From the IMG/VR virus record IMGVR_UViG_3300025122_006649, positions 1-33,504 of that record: a DNA stretch of 33,504 bases. One strand, given 5' to 3'. The notes beneath the pieces were generated by a model. That model was not told the origin of the DNA, did no database searches, and worked only from the letters and a program-made list of their open reading frames with translations. Positions 15,988 to 22,775 of the stretch are shown in pieces. Made by a program: the position numbers and the translations under genes. The DNA comes from a virus. The first letter of the stretch is position 1. Every line of letters starts with the position of its first letter.

Positions 15988-17177
15988 CACTCATCCCCCT
16001 TCCAAACCACATTCACGCTCCGGCTGCCTTTCTTTTCCTCGATGCATTTTTTGCGTTTGAGGTATCGATACGTAACTGGGTCGTTGTTTCTGATTTTCGA
16101 CAACGCTATTGTTTTTTCGCTCGGCTTCACGACTTTCCATTTTGCGATACAACCTTCACCGTCGCGGATCTCGGGTCGGTCCTGCAATACAACAGAGAGA
16201 CCATCCCGGGCATCCTCTTTCATTTCCTTCCATCGCTTTTCGTTCGATTCGGCCTGGCGATATTTCTTTGCGAGCTCAAGAGCGCTGTCACGTTCCTCGC
16301 CGTTCAGGATGGCGAAGTCGTCTCCCAACACCGGATACAACGCCATGATATCCTTCGCGTTCATCGCGAGATCGGCGGGGGGCGTATCGTTGGCTATGTG
16401 CCACACCATTTTACCGGCAAGGTCAATGAGCTTGGCTTGGTGGCTACGGTTCGCTCGGATGTGCCATACATGGAACTGCGAGGTATCGTGCAGCAATGCG
16501 AGATAGGCGTCCTCAACTTCCATCAACGCAAGCTGGAATTGGATCTGCATGTAATGCTTCAAGGGTATGCCCTGCCATTCGGCGAGCTTGAAGTCATAGC
16601 CTTTGACAATCGAACCTTCCGGGCGTTTCGCTGCCCATGATATGGCGCTTTTTGCTTCTACCAAGAACGGACGGTCGAATCGGACGGTGATGCCGAGAGA
16701 GGATGTTTTGAGATACGTGTACTCAGTAGTGACTGGATTGCACAACGACCATCCGACATGCCGGCAAGCGGGGTCGAATACCAAGTCTGGGTGTACTATC
16801 ATGCCGTCTCGATATACTTGGACAGAGTGCAAGAACGGCGGTGCTTGGTAATCACCTGCATTCACATCGGTCATGTACTCATATGCTCGGCGGTTGGCAG
16901 TCATGGCATTTGCGCTTTCTGCTCCTGCGAACTCACGCACGAACACCTCAAGAATCTTACCCTCAAGATAGTGCCCCATCTCGGCGGGCAGCCCTGCTGG
17001 TTCACGCTCAAGCCGTCCTGTCTTTTCTTGCCAGACAGTTATCGGCGTACGTCCGTAGCCTGCAAGCGTCTCGGTGGGTTTCTCGGGATTGGGTATCAGC
17101 GCGGGTATGTCCGATGCGCCGATACGTCCGCTGCGTTCCTTGAGGAAATCGCCGGTGATAAACCAGTATGATCTCAT
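15987..17177 (-). CDS. YqaJ-family recombination exonuclease
   Basis: The 396-residue product matches the YqaJ/lambda-exonuclease-like PD-(D/E)XK fold: 'RSGRIGASDIPALIPNPE', 'TPITVWQEKTGRL', 'AEMGHYLEGKILEVF', metal ligand region 'IVHPDLVFD' (about residues 127-135) and 'FLVEAKSA' (171-178). It degrades one strand of a duplex to give RecT a substrate. The start overlaps the stop of the upstream gene (ATGA). Between the two catalytic motifs lies an added stretch (about residues 136-165) that contains a 37-bp sequence identical to part of the neighbouring gene; it may alter or disable the enzyme. Confidence 0.8.
   Translation of the reverse strand: MRSYWFITGDFLKERSGRIGASDIPALIPNPEKPTETLAGYGRTPITVWQEKTGRLEREPAGLPAEMGHYLEGKILEVFVREFAGAESANAMTANRRAYEYMTDVNAGDYQAPPFLHSVQVYRDGMIVHPDLVFDPACRHVGWSLCNPVTTEYTYLKTSSLGITVRFDRPFLVEAKSAISWAAKRPEGSIVKGYDFKLAEWQGIPLKHYMQIQFQLALMEVEDAYLALLHDTSQFHVWHIRANRSHQAKLIDLAGKMVWHIANDTPPADLAMNAKDIMALYPVLGDDFAILNGEERDSALELAKKYRQAESNEKRWKEMKEDARDGLSVVLQDRPEIRDGEGCIAKWKVVKPSEKTIALSKIRNNDPVTYRYLKRKKCIEEKKGSRSVNVVWKGDE
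16732..16768 (+). repeat. 37-bp direct repeat, copy 2
   Basis: Exact copy of 15741-15777, here inside the YqaJ gene between its catalytic Asp and Glu-x-Lys motifs. The encoded residues fit poorly into a nuclease of this family, so this copy is the likely acceptor of a local copying event. Confidence 0.9.
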
Positions 17178-17443
17178 CTTTGATTCACTTTCCTCTCAGT
17201 CTTGATCTCGGTCTCGTGCACACCTTCACGCTGGCGTGATTGCTCGAAATGCTCGGTGCACAGATAGACGCGGGTATCCTCAGCAGCGAACGAAGGGTTC
17301 AAAGAAACGGTGTAACCAACCGCACGAGCTATACACAGCTTAATACCGTAGCACAGCCCTAGGTCAAATCTGGGCTCCCATTCCTCGAATCCGCATGTCT
17401 CGCGATGGAAGCCGTTCTCGGGGTTGAACTTTACGTAGATCAT
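17174..17443 (-). CDS. Hypothetical 89-residue protein
   Basis: I place the start at the ATG at 17443, which overlaps the stop of the upstream zinc protein (ATGA) and has GGGAGG just before it; a longer frame to 17569 would run through the upstream gene and is not supported. The product (MIYVKFNPENGFHRE...) has three or four Cys residues (CGFEEW, GLCYG, KLCI, LCTEH) and a beta-like middle. No family is recognised. Its stop overlaps the YqaJ start. Confidence 0.6.
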   Translation of the reverse strand: MIYVKFNPENGFHRETCGFEEWEPRFDLGLCYGIKLCIARAVGYTVSLNPSFAAEDTRVYLCTEHFEQSRQREGVHETEIKTERKVNQR

Positions 17444-17709
17444 TTGGCCTCCCAGAGTTTGCCTTCTCTGCCGCATGGACCACCGCTTAAGCTTCGTTCT
17501 AAGTGACACAGAACGAATGGACGACATATCGCTCCGGGTACTAAATCCATGCTGTAGATAGTGCCCCATGGGCTAATACACGATAAACATTTCAGCTCAT
17601 TGCCGGTAATCTTGCTCATATATTCGCCCATATACGAGTATCTGCAATCCGCGCATATTCTCGGCGTCGGTTCCGGCACGCTTGCGCTGCGCTTTTTGAA
17701 TAGTTTCAT
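17440..17709 (-). CDS. Small Cys-rich zinc-binding protein
   Basis: The 89-residue product has six Cys residues in ribbon-like order (C19xxC22, C41xxC44, C62, C68) after a basic N-terminus. It has a good ribosome site (AAGGAG) and a promoter at 17728-17757 directly upstream. It is the first gene of the recombination group (zinc protein, 89-residue protein, YqaJ). Function unknown; nucleic-acid binding is possible. Confidence 0.65.
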   Translation of the reverse strand: MKLFKKRSASVPEPTPRICADCRYSYMGEYMSKITGNELKCLSCISPWGTIYSMDLVPGAICRPFVLCHLERSLSGGPCGREGKLWEAK

Positions 17710-17727
17710 ACATTACTCCTTGTTTAT

Positions 17728-17757
17728 ATGGTAATGCCATGCCGGTGTTATAGTCAA
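17728..17757 (-). promoter_or_regulatory. Leftward promoter with 13-bp palindrome
   Basis: Read leftward, TTGACT (17757-17752), 18 bases, TACCAT (17733-17728). The near-palindrome ATGGTAATGCCAT covers 17728-17740 and so overlaps the -10 box. It drives the zinc protein and recombination genes. The -35 overlaps the stop of the Mom-like gene. Confidence 0.7.
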
Positions 17758-18344
17758 GGAGGGTAATTAGGTTTCGGGCCGCCATCCCATTTGCGCGATT
17801 GCCAACCACACATAGATGTAAGCAGCTTCCTGTCTCGTTTCGTTCCTGTCGCTATCCAATATCGTATTTTCGATTTGCGCCTGACTTTCGTATACTTGCC
17901 TGATCGGAATGCGTCTCTGCTATGTTTGCCGGTGACTACATAATCATACCTTGGCGTTTTCCGGTCCATGTCCGTCCATTCGGCATAATGGAAATTCATA
18001 GCCCTATAGACCGTCCCGTAATGTCCATGCGCTGTGTCTGCATACGAAGCTATTAACCGTGGAGGCATTTGCCTTAATGCTGACGCGACAAATTGAGATG
18101 CCGTATTGCGCGGCAAATCGTCGCGTATCCACAATCGGCTCAACTCCAATACGCATGATGGGTCAGTAGGGCAAACGCTCTTCTGCATATGCCTCGATGC
18201 GGGACAGCCAAACGTAACCGCGCCGACTATCTCACCCTGCACGTATAACGCGAACGCGTACGACGCGCCCACTTTACGATGCATGTAGTGATTCCTGACG
18301 ATATACGGCATTACGATCTGGCTCGGCACGAGGAGAGCGTTCAC
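17754..18344 (-). CDS. mom: Mom-like DNA adenine modification protein
   Basis: The 196-residue product shows the hallmarks of the phage Mu Mom family, a GNAT-fold enzyme that converts DNA adenine to a carbamoylmethyl form and blocks many restriction enzymes: 'NHYMHRK' (18-24), 'YVQGEIVGAVTFGCPAS' (34-50), 'LELSRLWI' (66-73), 'LPRNTASQFVASAL' (77-90), 'SYADTAHGHYGTVYRAMNFHY' region (100-120) and a basic C-terminus. The GTG start follows directly on the stop of the upstream gene. In Mu a small zinc protein, Com, activates mom translation; the upstream gene here has no zinc motif, so control must differ. Function rests on family motifs. Confidence 0.85.
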   Translation of the reverse strand: MNALLVPSQIVMPYIVRNHYMHRKVGASYAFALYVQGEIVGAVTFGCPASRHMQKSVCPTDPSCVLELSRLWIRDDLPRNTASQFVASALRQMPPRLIASYADTAHGHYGTVYRAMNFHYAEWTDMDRKTPRYDYVVTGKHSRDAFRSGKYTKVRRKSKIRYWIATGTKRDRKLLTSMCGWQSRKWDGGPKPNYPP

Positions 18345-18566
18345 TCAGAACAATTCCAAATTATCAGCGGTATCGTCGGCAGGCAAGGGCTCATCGCGAG
18401 ACATATCAACGATACTCTCAACATCACCACCATGAGATTCTACCCATCGACAAAGCAATGTATTCCTTGCAGTCAGTAGGGTGTTACGTCCCTTGATAGC
18501 CAGGTAGTCATGGTGCAGTTTCGAGAGTCTTGATTCCAGTTCGGCTATTGTGGTTTGCTTTGCCAT
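18345..18566 (-). CDS. Small coiled-coil protein
   Basis: The 73-residue product has a heptad-like N-terminal half (TTIAELESRLSKLHHDYLAIK) and an acidic C-terminus. Its ATG overlaps the helicase stop (TAATG) and its stop abuts the GTG of the Mom-like gene, so the three are translationally linked. It lacks the Cys pairs of Mu Com. Function unknown. Confidence 0.6.
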   Translation of the reverse strand: MAKQTTIAELESRLSKLHHDYLAIKGRNTLLTARNTLLCRWVESHGGDVESIVDMSRDEPLPADDTADNLELF

Positions 18567-21223
18567 TACAGAAAATTCTCCACCGCTTCGGTAAACAGCT
18601 TCCGACGATTGCCCTTGAATAGCTCTGCATGCAACACCGCCGCCTTTTCCGGTGCGGTTATCGGACGGGTACTCTCGGCCTTCCGCCTTTCATCGATTTG
18701 CTTTTGCTGCACTGACATCACCTTGGCCTCGATCTCCGCTGCCTGTCCGTCCGAGCGCACCGCCACGAGTCGACCGTCAACCATTGCCGGCAAGAACCTT
18801 TGCATGTGCTTCCCCTCGGCATCATCGCCAAGCACGGCGCCGCAGAAATGGCACGTCACGTTTTGCGCAGCATTCATCACTCCGCACCTACCGCACATCT
18901 GCATAGGATCGAGGTCAACCACTGGCTCGGGCGCATCGTCGCCACCATCGCCTTCAAGCGACCATACAAAGTCACGATCGGGCATACCGTGGATTACTGA
19001 GTTCCCTACGAAATCTGCGCAGATGTAGAAATCTTTTCCTTCGACAACGCGCTCAGCACGTCCGTTAAACTGAGTCCAGATGATAGGACTAAGGGTTCGT
19101 CTAAGCCAAAGGACACCGTACAAACCATGGATAGACATCCCCTCGATTCCGATACCGACTGTACAAATACCGTTGTTTTTGCCCGCGGCAACAGCTCGCA
19201 AAATTCTTTTACGCTCATGCTTTGCAAGATTGGAGTGGAGGTGTTCAAAGTGCCATCCTTTTTCGGCGAATGCCTCGGTCATCATTTTCGCGTGTTCGTA
19301 GGTTGCACACGGTACGATCACCGGTCGACCTTCGAATGTGCGGGTATAGTAGTCTACCACGTTGCCTACGATTGTAGGCGCTCCGAGTATTTCGGCCTGT
19401 GCTTTCGTGTCGAAGTCGTCGCCGTTTTTCGGTACGTTCTGGCACCATTGCTCGGGGAGCACGAGGAGTGGTTTGGTTATGAAGCCCTGTTCGATAGCTT
19501 GGCTTTTCGAGATGGTCTGTACGACATCGGTATAGAGGTGCTCGAAGCTGCGCAAGCTGCCGTGATAGAGGGTGGCTGTCAGTCCGAGGCGTAGGGCGTT
19601 GGGGAAGTAGCGGTATATCGATTCCCAGCTTGACGCGAGAGCATGCTGACAGTTATGAGACAATATCCCGTTCGTGAAATAGCAATGGTTCGTCTCTACT
19701 TCGACGTCGTAAACCTGTTGGACATCGCGTTTTGAGATTCCAATTATACGCTCGTATTTTGTATTGCATGCACTCCGGAACGAATCCTTTGATTTCGTCG
19801 AGAAACTTTCTCGAAGCCTGAGAGCGAAGACCGACAAAAAAGAGGTCTTTCCTTTTTTCCTCTCTGATATAGCAAGGCCCGTAGCGATCTTGAAAGAAAT
19901 CTTTAATAGTACAGTTCTCATCATAGCTATAGCCGTGTGTGTGGAAATCGACCATATTTGAAATACACGATCCGTCATCGCAGAACCACCACGCCAACCC
20001 TTCGATTGTGAGCCTGTTAAGAGCTTCGATTGTAACTCGCTTTTTCCCGCCCTTGATGAGTAGTTCATGTATCGGCAGTAAGATCGGAAGACTCCGAGAG
20101 CGCCCAACAATTGAAGTCTTGCCATATCCAGCATTTGGGGTGATACGGGTTTCAAGTCCGATAGTTGATAGGTTTGCGGCCTTGTATTCGGCCCATTCTC
20201 GTTGAGGCAACCCATGAGTCCACGTAATGCGCGGAGATTTGCTACGTGCTGCGGGGAAACCAATACTCGAATCGCCAAGCAATGTGCCAATGATTTTCCC
20301 GATTTCCTCATTGGATAAAACGGCATTCCATCCTGGTTGGTGCTTGTCGTGCCCTTTCCGATATTTATTGTATCCGCACGAGCTTCGCATTTTTCTATAT
20401 GATTCAAACTTCCCACATCTCGGAAGTGCATTTTCACCGCATCCGCATTGGCATAACGGTGCTTCGTCAAGTATCTCTTGATATATCTTTCGCCATTCTG
20501 ATTCGGTCCTGTGCGCGTATGTCCGGTGACCTGGTATCCAAACCGGCGAATATCCTTTCTTGTTTCGCTCTGTTCGTTGGCCACATCCGCATTTACAAAG
20601 ATTTCGTCTTTCGATGTCAGGGTTCCAGCTGTCTGCCATCCGTGCTCCCCGTAGATAAGGTGGTCATGAGTGCAGCGCAGTCGCCTACCGGATTCGGTTG
20701 TAATCTCGATAATGTCTCGCTTGCCGCGAGGGATGAACTGAACAACTCGACTGTATTTTTTACGCACTCCATCATACGTCAGTATATACTTAGGGTTGTG
20801 TTGTGTCCATTCGTCTATGCGGATCGGGCCGAATTCGGTGTCAACCATTGTGTCACCGGTAACGCACTCATCGGTGATTATTTCGTCCGGGTATATCGAT
20901 TCTTGGATGTAGCCGAGTTGGTTAATCAAAGACAGCGCCATGCACACATACACCATGCGCCCTTTTCCTCGTACACCCTCATCATTGATATACCCCGGGT
21001 TCAAGCCATGCTCAGAAAGCACCTTCATCCATTCGGCGAATATTTCCATCTGAGGTACGATCACATACACGCGTCGGTTCAGTGAGTTACGGTCATCGAT
21101 GAGCGCTGCTGCGGTGTATGTTTTGCCGGTCCCGCATGGTGCGAGATAGACCGGGTGCCTTGAGTTGTTGAGTAGCATGTTGCAGATTCGGCGTGCTTCG
21201 AGTTGGTATGCTCTGTTGCCCAT
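18566..21223 (-). CDS. SF2 DNA helicase interrupted by an intein
   Basis: I place the start at the ATG at 21223, just before the conserved 'MGNRAYQLEARRICNMLLNN'; the longer frame to 21484 runs through the upstream HTH gene. Motif I is 'APCGTGKT' (residues 28-35). Motif II is split: '..EIITDE' then, after the intein, 'CQHA', which rejoin to DECQH. Motif III is 'GLTATLYHG', and the C-terminal helicase half has 'NNGICTVGIGIEGMSIHG' and 'QFNGRAERV'. A zinc ribbon follows (CGRCG...CHFC). After splicing the helicase would have 480 residues. There is no ribosome site; a promoter -10 lies five bases before the ATG, so the message may be leaderless. It probably acts in phage replication or recombination. 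Confidence 0.85.
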   Translation of the reverse strand: MGNRAYQLEARRICNMLLNNSRHPVYLAPCGTGKTYTAAALIDDRNSLNRRVYVIVPQMEIFAEWMKVLSEHGLNPGYINDEGVRGKGRMVYVCMALSLINQLGYIQESIYPDEIITDECVTGDTMVDTEFGPIRIDEWTQHNPKYILTYDGVRKKYSRVVQFIPRGKRDIIEITTESGRRLRCTHDHLIYGEHGWQTAGTLTSKDEIFVNADVANEQSETRKDIRRFGYQVTGHTRTGPNQNGERYIKRYLTKHRYANADAVKMHFRDVGSLNHIEKCEARADTINIGKGTTSTNQDGMPFYPMRKSGKSLAHCLAIRVLVSPQHVANLRALRGLMGCLNENGPNTRPQTYQLSDLKPVSPQMLDMARLQLLGALGVFRSYCRYMNYSSRAGKSELQSKLLTGSQSKGWRGGSAMTDRVFQIWSISTHTAIAMMRTVLLKISFKIATGLAISERKKGKTSFLSVFALRLRESFSTKSKDSFRSACNTKYERIIGISKRDVQQVYDVEVETNHCYFTNGILSHNCQHALASSWESIYRYFPNALRLGLTATLYHGSLRSFEHLYTDVVQTISKSQAIEQGFITKPLLVLPEQWCQNVPKNGDDFDTKAQAEILGAPTIVGNVVDYYTRTFEGRPVIVPCATYEHAKMMTEAFAEKGWHFEHLHSNLAKHERKRILRAVAAGKNNGICTVGIGIEGMSIHGLYGVLWLRRTLSPIIWTQFNGRAERVVEGKDFYICADFVGNSVIHGMPDRDFVWSLEGDGGDDAPEPVVDLDPMQMCGRCGVMNAAQNVTCHFCGAVLGDDAEGKHMQRFLPAMVDGRLVAVRSDGQAAEIEAKVMSVQQKQIDERRKAESTRPITAPEKAAVLHAELFKGNRRKLFTEAVENFL
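19652..20866 (-). mobile_element. Intein in helicase motif II
   Basis: The 405-residue intein starts at Cys1 (codon 20866-20864; CVTGDTMVDTEFG = block A), has block B with the T-x-x-H pattern (CTHDHLIY) followed by 'GWQTAGTLTSKDEIFV', and ends with block F 'VYDVEVETNHCYF' and block G 'NGILSHN' before a +1 Cys (19651-19649). All splicing residues are present: Cys1, block B Thr/His, penultimate His, terminal Asn, +1 Cys. About 290 residues between the splicing halves show no homing endonuclease motif in this frame; that stretch is the out-of-frame reading of a nested endonuclease gene. The insertion within the DECQH box is a typical conserved intein site. Confidence 0.92.
19653..20639 (-). CDS. 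LAGLIDADG homing endonuclease nested out of frame in the intein
   Basis: The 328-residue product begins at an ATG (20639) with GGGGAG five bases upstream. It has two N-terminal CxCGCG...GH zinc-type modules ('LCKCGCGQRTE...IPGHR', 'LCQCGCGENA...RKGHD'), then LAGLIDADG motif 1 (IGKIIGTLLGDSSIG, 113-127) and motif 2 (TIEGLAWWFCDDGS, 211-224), each with its catalytic Asp. It ends with 'VPECMQYKIRAYNW' and a TAA that lies across the Ser-His-Asn codons of intein block G. It is shifted by one frame from the intein and overlaps both block B and block F/G. It would cut intein-less helicase alleles and so spread the intein. See findings. Confidence 0.9.
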   Translation of the reverse strand: MADSWNPDIERRNLCKCGCGQRTERNKKGYSPVWIPGHRTYAHRTESEWRKIYQEILDEAPLCQCGCGENALPRCGKFESYRKMRSSCGYNKYRKGHDKHQPGWNAVLSNEEIGKIIGTLLGDSSIGFPAARSKSPRITWTHGLPQREWAEYKAANLSTIGLETRITPNAGYGKTSIVGRSRSLPILLPIHELLIKGGKKRVTIEALNRLTIEGLAWWFCDDGSCISNMVDFHTHGYSYDENCTIKDFFQDRYGPCYIREEKRKDLFFVGLRSQASRKFLDEIKGFVPECMQYKIRAYNWNLKTRCPTGLRRRSRDEPLLFHERDIVS

Positions 21224-21228
21224 ATGAT

Positions 21229-21257
21229 ATGGTAATGCTATAGCGTGTATTCGGCAA
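21229..21257 (-). promoter_or_regulatory. Leftward promoter before the helicase
   Basis: Read leftward, TTGCCG (21257-21252), 17 bases, TACCAT (21234-21229), with the near-palindrome ATGGTAATGCTAT at 21229-21241. The helicase ATG begins five bases after the -10, so transcription would begin at or next to the start codon. Confidence 0.6.
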
Positions 21258-21462
21258 CCGTAGCCGTGCCGGATCTGGTTTTCACTTCGATGAGTGTCGA
21301 CTTGATTGCATAGCCCGATGCCTTGAGGTCGTACACTCGAGCAGATAGCCGAGCAACACCGAGTTCGAGGAATGCGTCCATTGGTGTTATGGCGCCGTAG
21401 CGGTTGAGATAATCCAAAACCTTCCGGCCTTGTGGTGACGGGGTGGGGAATAGATCGGTCAT
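21238..21462 (-). CDS. Small winged/helix-turn-helix protein
   Basis: From the ATG at 21462 (ribosome site GGGGAAGAG just upstream) the product has 74 residues: 'GRKVLDYLNRYGAITPMDAFLELGVARLSARVYDLKASGY' is a common phage helix-turn-helix layout with an 'ITPMDAFLELG...L..RVYDLK' recognition core, then a beta wing ('IEVKTRSGTATVAEYTL'). It probably binds DNA. Its ATG overlaps the stop of a 36-residue membrane protein (ATGA). Confidence 0.75.
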   Translation of the reverse strand: MTDLFPTPSPQGRKVLDYLNRYGAITPMDAFLELGVARLSARVYDLKASGYAIKSTLIEVKTRSGTATVAEYTL

Positions 21463-21569
21463 CTCTTCCCCTTCGCCAACGCAACGACGAACCAAATCAG
21501 GACTGCATACTCAGCGATCAGCGCGAGCATGGGTACTATGAAAATTAATACTATGTCAGAGAGTTTCAC
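21459..21569 (-). CDS. 36-residue small membrane protein
   Basis: A GTG-started gene with a strong GGGAGG site encodes MKLSDIVLIFIVPMLALIAEYAVLIWFVVALAKGKR. It is almost entirely one long or two short membrane helices with a basic C-terminus. The stop overlaps the start of the HTH gene (ATGA), supporting translation. Function unknown; such peptides are often membrane or exclusion factors. Confidence 0.6.
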   Translation of the reverse strand: MKLSDIVLIFIVPMLALIAEYAVLIWFVVALAKGKR

Positions 21570-21591
21570 CCTCGATACCTCCCGTATACTA

Positions 21592-21672
21592 TCATCGCAA
21601 AAAACGCGACAAGAAATACAACTTGAGCAAAACCGCGTCTTCCTCGGAAGTCCATGGACGCCCGTTATTCAT
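21592..21672 (-). CDS. 26-residue peptide
   Basis: The frame encodes MNNGRPWTSEEDAVLLKLYF... and overlaps the end of the upstream frame. 'WTSEEDAVLLKLY' resembles the first helix of Myb/SANT-like or phage HTH proteins, so it may be a short DNA-binding peptide or a truncated gene. Support is limited to the overlap and this motif. Confidence 0.4.
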   Translation of the reverse strand: MNNGRPWTSEEDAVLLKLYFLSRFLR

Positions 21673-21826
21673 TTGCCTTCTCTTGCGGGATAACCACATT
21701 CAAAGGACCATATGGGGGACATCGACGCTCTGACAACGACCAACCATTACTCATGCCAGATTGAGGCGCTCGATATTCACCGAACGGCTCAACCCATAGC
21801 GGTGTCTGTTCGTCTATGCTATGCAT
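21665..21826 (-). CDS. Hypothetical 53-residue protein
   Basis: An open frame (MHSIDEQTPLWVEPFGEYRA... ending IPQEKANE) whose start is uncertain: in-frame starts at 21847 (TTG), 21835 and 21826 all lack a clear ribosome site. Its stop overlaps the next frame. The sequence is Pro/Trp-rich with no family. It probably belongs to a run of tiny genes behind the promoter at 22002-22030. Confidence 0.4.
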   Translation of the reverse strand: MHSIDEQTPLWVEPFGEYRAPQSGMSNGWSLSERRCPPYGPLNVVIPQEKANE

Positions 21827-21847
21827 CAAGCCCATCAAGCCATTCAA

Positions 21848-22001
21848 GGGATTTCATGATCCGTTTTACCGTCTTTGAATGTGATTATTGCGCAATAGCT
21901 CATGCATCCTCCAATGAACCCCGACGAGACTTGCAACTACCGGCTCCTTTTGCTATCGCACCGGAGCACTCGCTGCCGTGCCTCATCAAGGTTCTGTGTA
22001 T
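21848..22001 (-). other. Leader region with very short open frames
   Basis: Between the promoter at 22002-22030 and the 53-residue frame lie only tiny frames: 28 codons (MRHGSECSGAIAK..., ATG at about 21988) and 19 codons (MSYCAIITFKDGKTDHEIP, preceded by GGAGG and overlapping the first by ATGA). The second resembles the start of a larger phage protein and may be a truncated or frame-shifted gene. Nothing else is seen here. Confidence 0.4.
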
Positions 22002-22030
22002 ATGGTAATGCCATGAAAGTGCAGTGTCAA
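22002..22030 (-). promoter_or_regulatory. Leftward promoter with 13-bp palindrome
   Basis: Read leftward, TTGACA (22030-22025), 17 bases, TACCAT (22007-22002), with ATGGTAATGCCAT at 22002-22014. The consensus -35 and exact spacing make this one of the best promoters in the window. It drives the run of small genes leading to the HTH protein. Confidence 0.75.
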
Positions 22031-22034
22031 TAGT

Positions 22035-22412
22035 TTAGCGGATTATTTCCCAATCTTTGAGGGCCCGGAGCATGTCCTGAATTGAACGCACGATTACATA
22101 GCGACAGCCCGTAGCCTCGCACCATCGCATGAATCGTTTTTGATTTTCAGTTTGTGTGCCGGTAGGTTTCTTGACCTCGGCGAAGAACGCATGGTCGGCG
22201 TGTGCTATCACGATGTCACTAACGCCGGGAGTTAGGCCCATGCTTTTGAGTTTGTTCATGGTAATCGCTGCTTGTTTGCGATCCATCCACGACAAAAACC
22301 TTTCGTTCGGCACCGAGAAAAACATGAACTTGTTTTGTTCTGCGATGCCGGAGAGGAGGGTTACGATGTTGCGCTGTATCTGCGACTCGGTTAATTGCCC
22401 GGGCTTTGGCAT
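22035..22412 (-). CDS. VRR-NUC domain nuclease
   Basis: The 125-residue product fits the VRR-NUC (PD-(D/E)XK) family: N-terminal 'ESQIQRNIVTLL', 'VPNERFLSWMDRKQAAITMNKLKSMGLTPGVSDIVI' with the catalytic Asp in 'GVSDI', 'AFFAEVKKPTGTQTENQKRFM' with Glu-x-Lys and Gln, and 'CRYVIVRSIQDM'. Stand-alone VRR-NUC proteins in phages are structure-specific nucleases, probably for Holliday junctions or flaps. It overlaps the upstream ribbon-helix-helix gene by about 20 bases. Confidence 0.85.
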   Translation of the reverse strand: MPKPGQLTESQIQRNIVTLLSGIAEQNKFMFFSVPNERFLSWMDRKQAAITMNKLKSMGLTPGVSDIVIAHADHAFFAEVKKPTGTQTENQKRFMRWCEATGCRYVIVRSIQDMLRALKDWEIIR

Positions 22413-22594
22413 AGACTCATTACCGCGTCACGGAATAGGTTCGAACGATACGCGATGCCGTTTGCCTTTTTGTATTTGTCGATTGTAGCGAGCTCGCCAG
22501 CGGTGAACATAACGACAACGCGCTGGTTCCGCTGTTCGCCCGACGGTAGCCGCCTTTTTTTCTTTAGCCGCCTTTTTTTCTTTGTGTGTGCCAT
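22391..22594 (-). CDS. Ribbon-helix-helix-like DNA-binding protein with basic N-terminus
   Basis: I place the start at the ATG at 22594, six bases after a strong promoter -10; the longer frame to 22714 would have to begin upstream of that promoter. The 67-residue product starts with a very basic stretch made by a perfect 18-bp tandem repeat (KKKRRL twice), then a strand-helix-helix 'QRVVVMFTAGELATIDKYKKANGIAYRSNLFRDAVMSL' typical of ribbon-helix-helix proteins. It may regulate the leftward promoters. No ribosome site precedes the ATG, so translation may be leaderless. Confidence 0.7.
   Translation of the reverse strand: MAHTKKKRRLKKKRRLPSGEQRNQRVVVMFTAGELATIDKYKKANGIAYRSNLFRDAVMSLCQSPGN
22548..22583 (+). 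repeat. Two tandem 18-bp units with T7 runs
   Basis: Two identical 18-bp units (22548-22565 and 22566-22583), each containing seven Ts, encode the KKKRRL pairs of the basic N-terminus on the other strand. Such a repeat is prone to gain or loss of whole units in frame. Confidence 0.85.
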
Positions 22595-22600
22595 GCCCGA

Positions 22601-22629
22601 AATATATGATAGTGGTATGGCAATGTCAA
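22601..22629 (-). promoter_or_regulatory. Strong leftward promoter before the ribbon-helix-helix gene
   Basis: Read leftward, TTGACA (22629-22624), 17 bases, TATATT (22606-22601): near-consensus sigma-70. The ATG begins six bases after the -10. The spacer contains a variant of the operator motif (TGGTATGGCAAT on the + strand). Confidence 0.75.
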
Positions 22630-22775
22630 GTGGCGGCGTTCTTCTTGACGATACTGCATGGAGGGCCATTGCAATCGAATCATTGTTGGACGAATGGCGA
22701 GTAGACCTTACCACACTCTTGGCACAGTCGGGAAATTGCCGCCGTCTCTTTTCTGATTGCCTCTATACGTCCGAC
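22630..22775 (-). other. Gap after the holin-like gene
   Basis: About 150 bases between the holin-like gene and the next promoter. One frame contains a CxxC knuckle ('LCQECGKVYSPF') without a start codon; an ATG overlapping the holin stop reads MSRT in another frame. A one-base change would join them into a 32-residue zinc peptide. I do not call a gene here. Confidence 0.35.

Noticed and set aside
17444-17569. Longer start for the 89-residue gene
   Set aside because: The extra 42 codons overlap the zinc protein in another frame; the ATG at 17443 has a ribosome site and an ATGA junction.
19653-20639. Treating the nested endonuclease as the result of sequencing errors
   Set aside because: Two compensating indels would be needed, yet the endonuclease has its own ribosome site and stop, and both frames read as family-typical sequence at the 5' overlap. 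Kept as a possibility to test, not as the main reading.
21224-21484. N-terminal extension of the helicase frame (87 codons)
   Set aside because: It runs through the HTH gene in another frame, has low-complexity Arg/Pro/Cys composition, and the conserved helicase sequence begins at the ATG at 21223.
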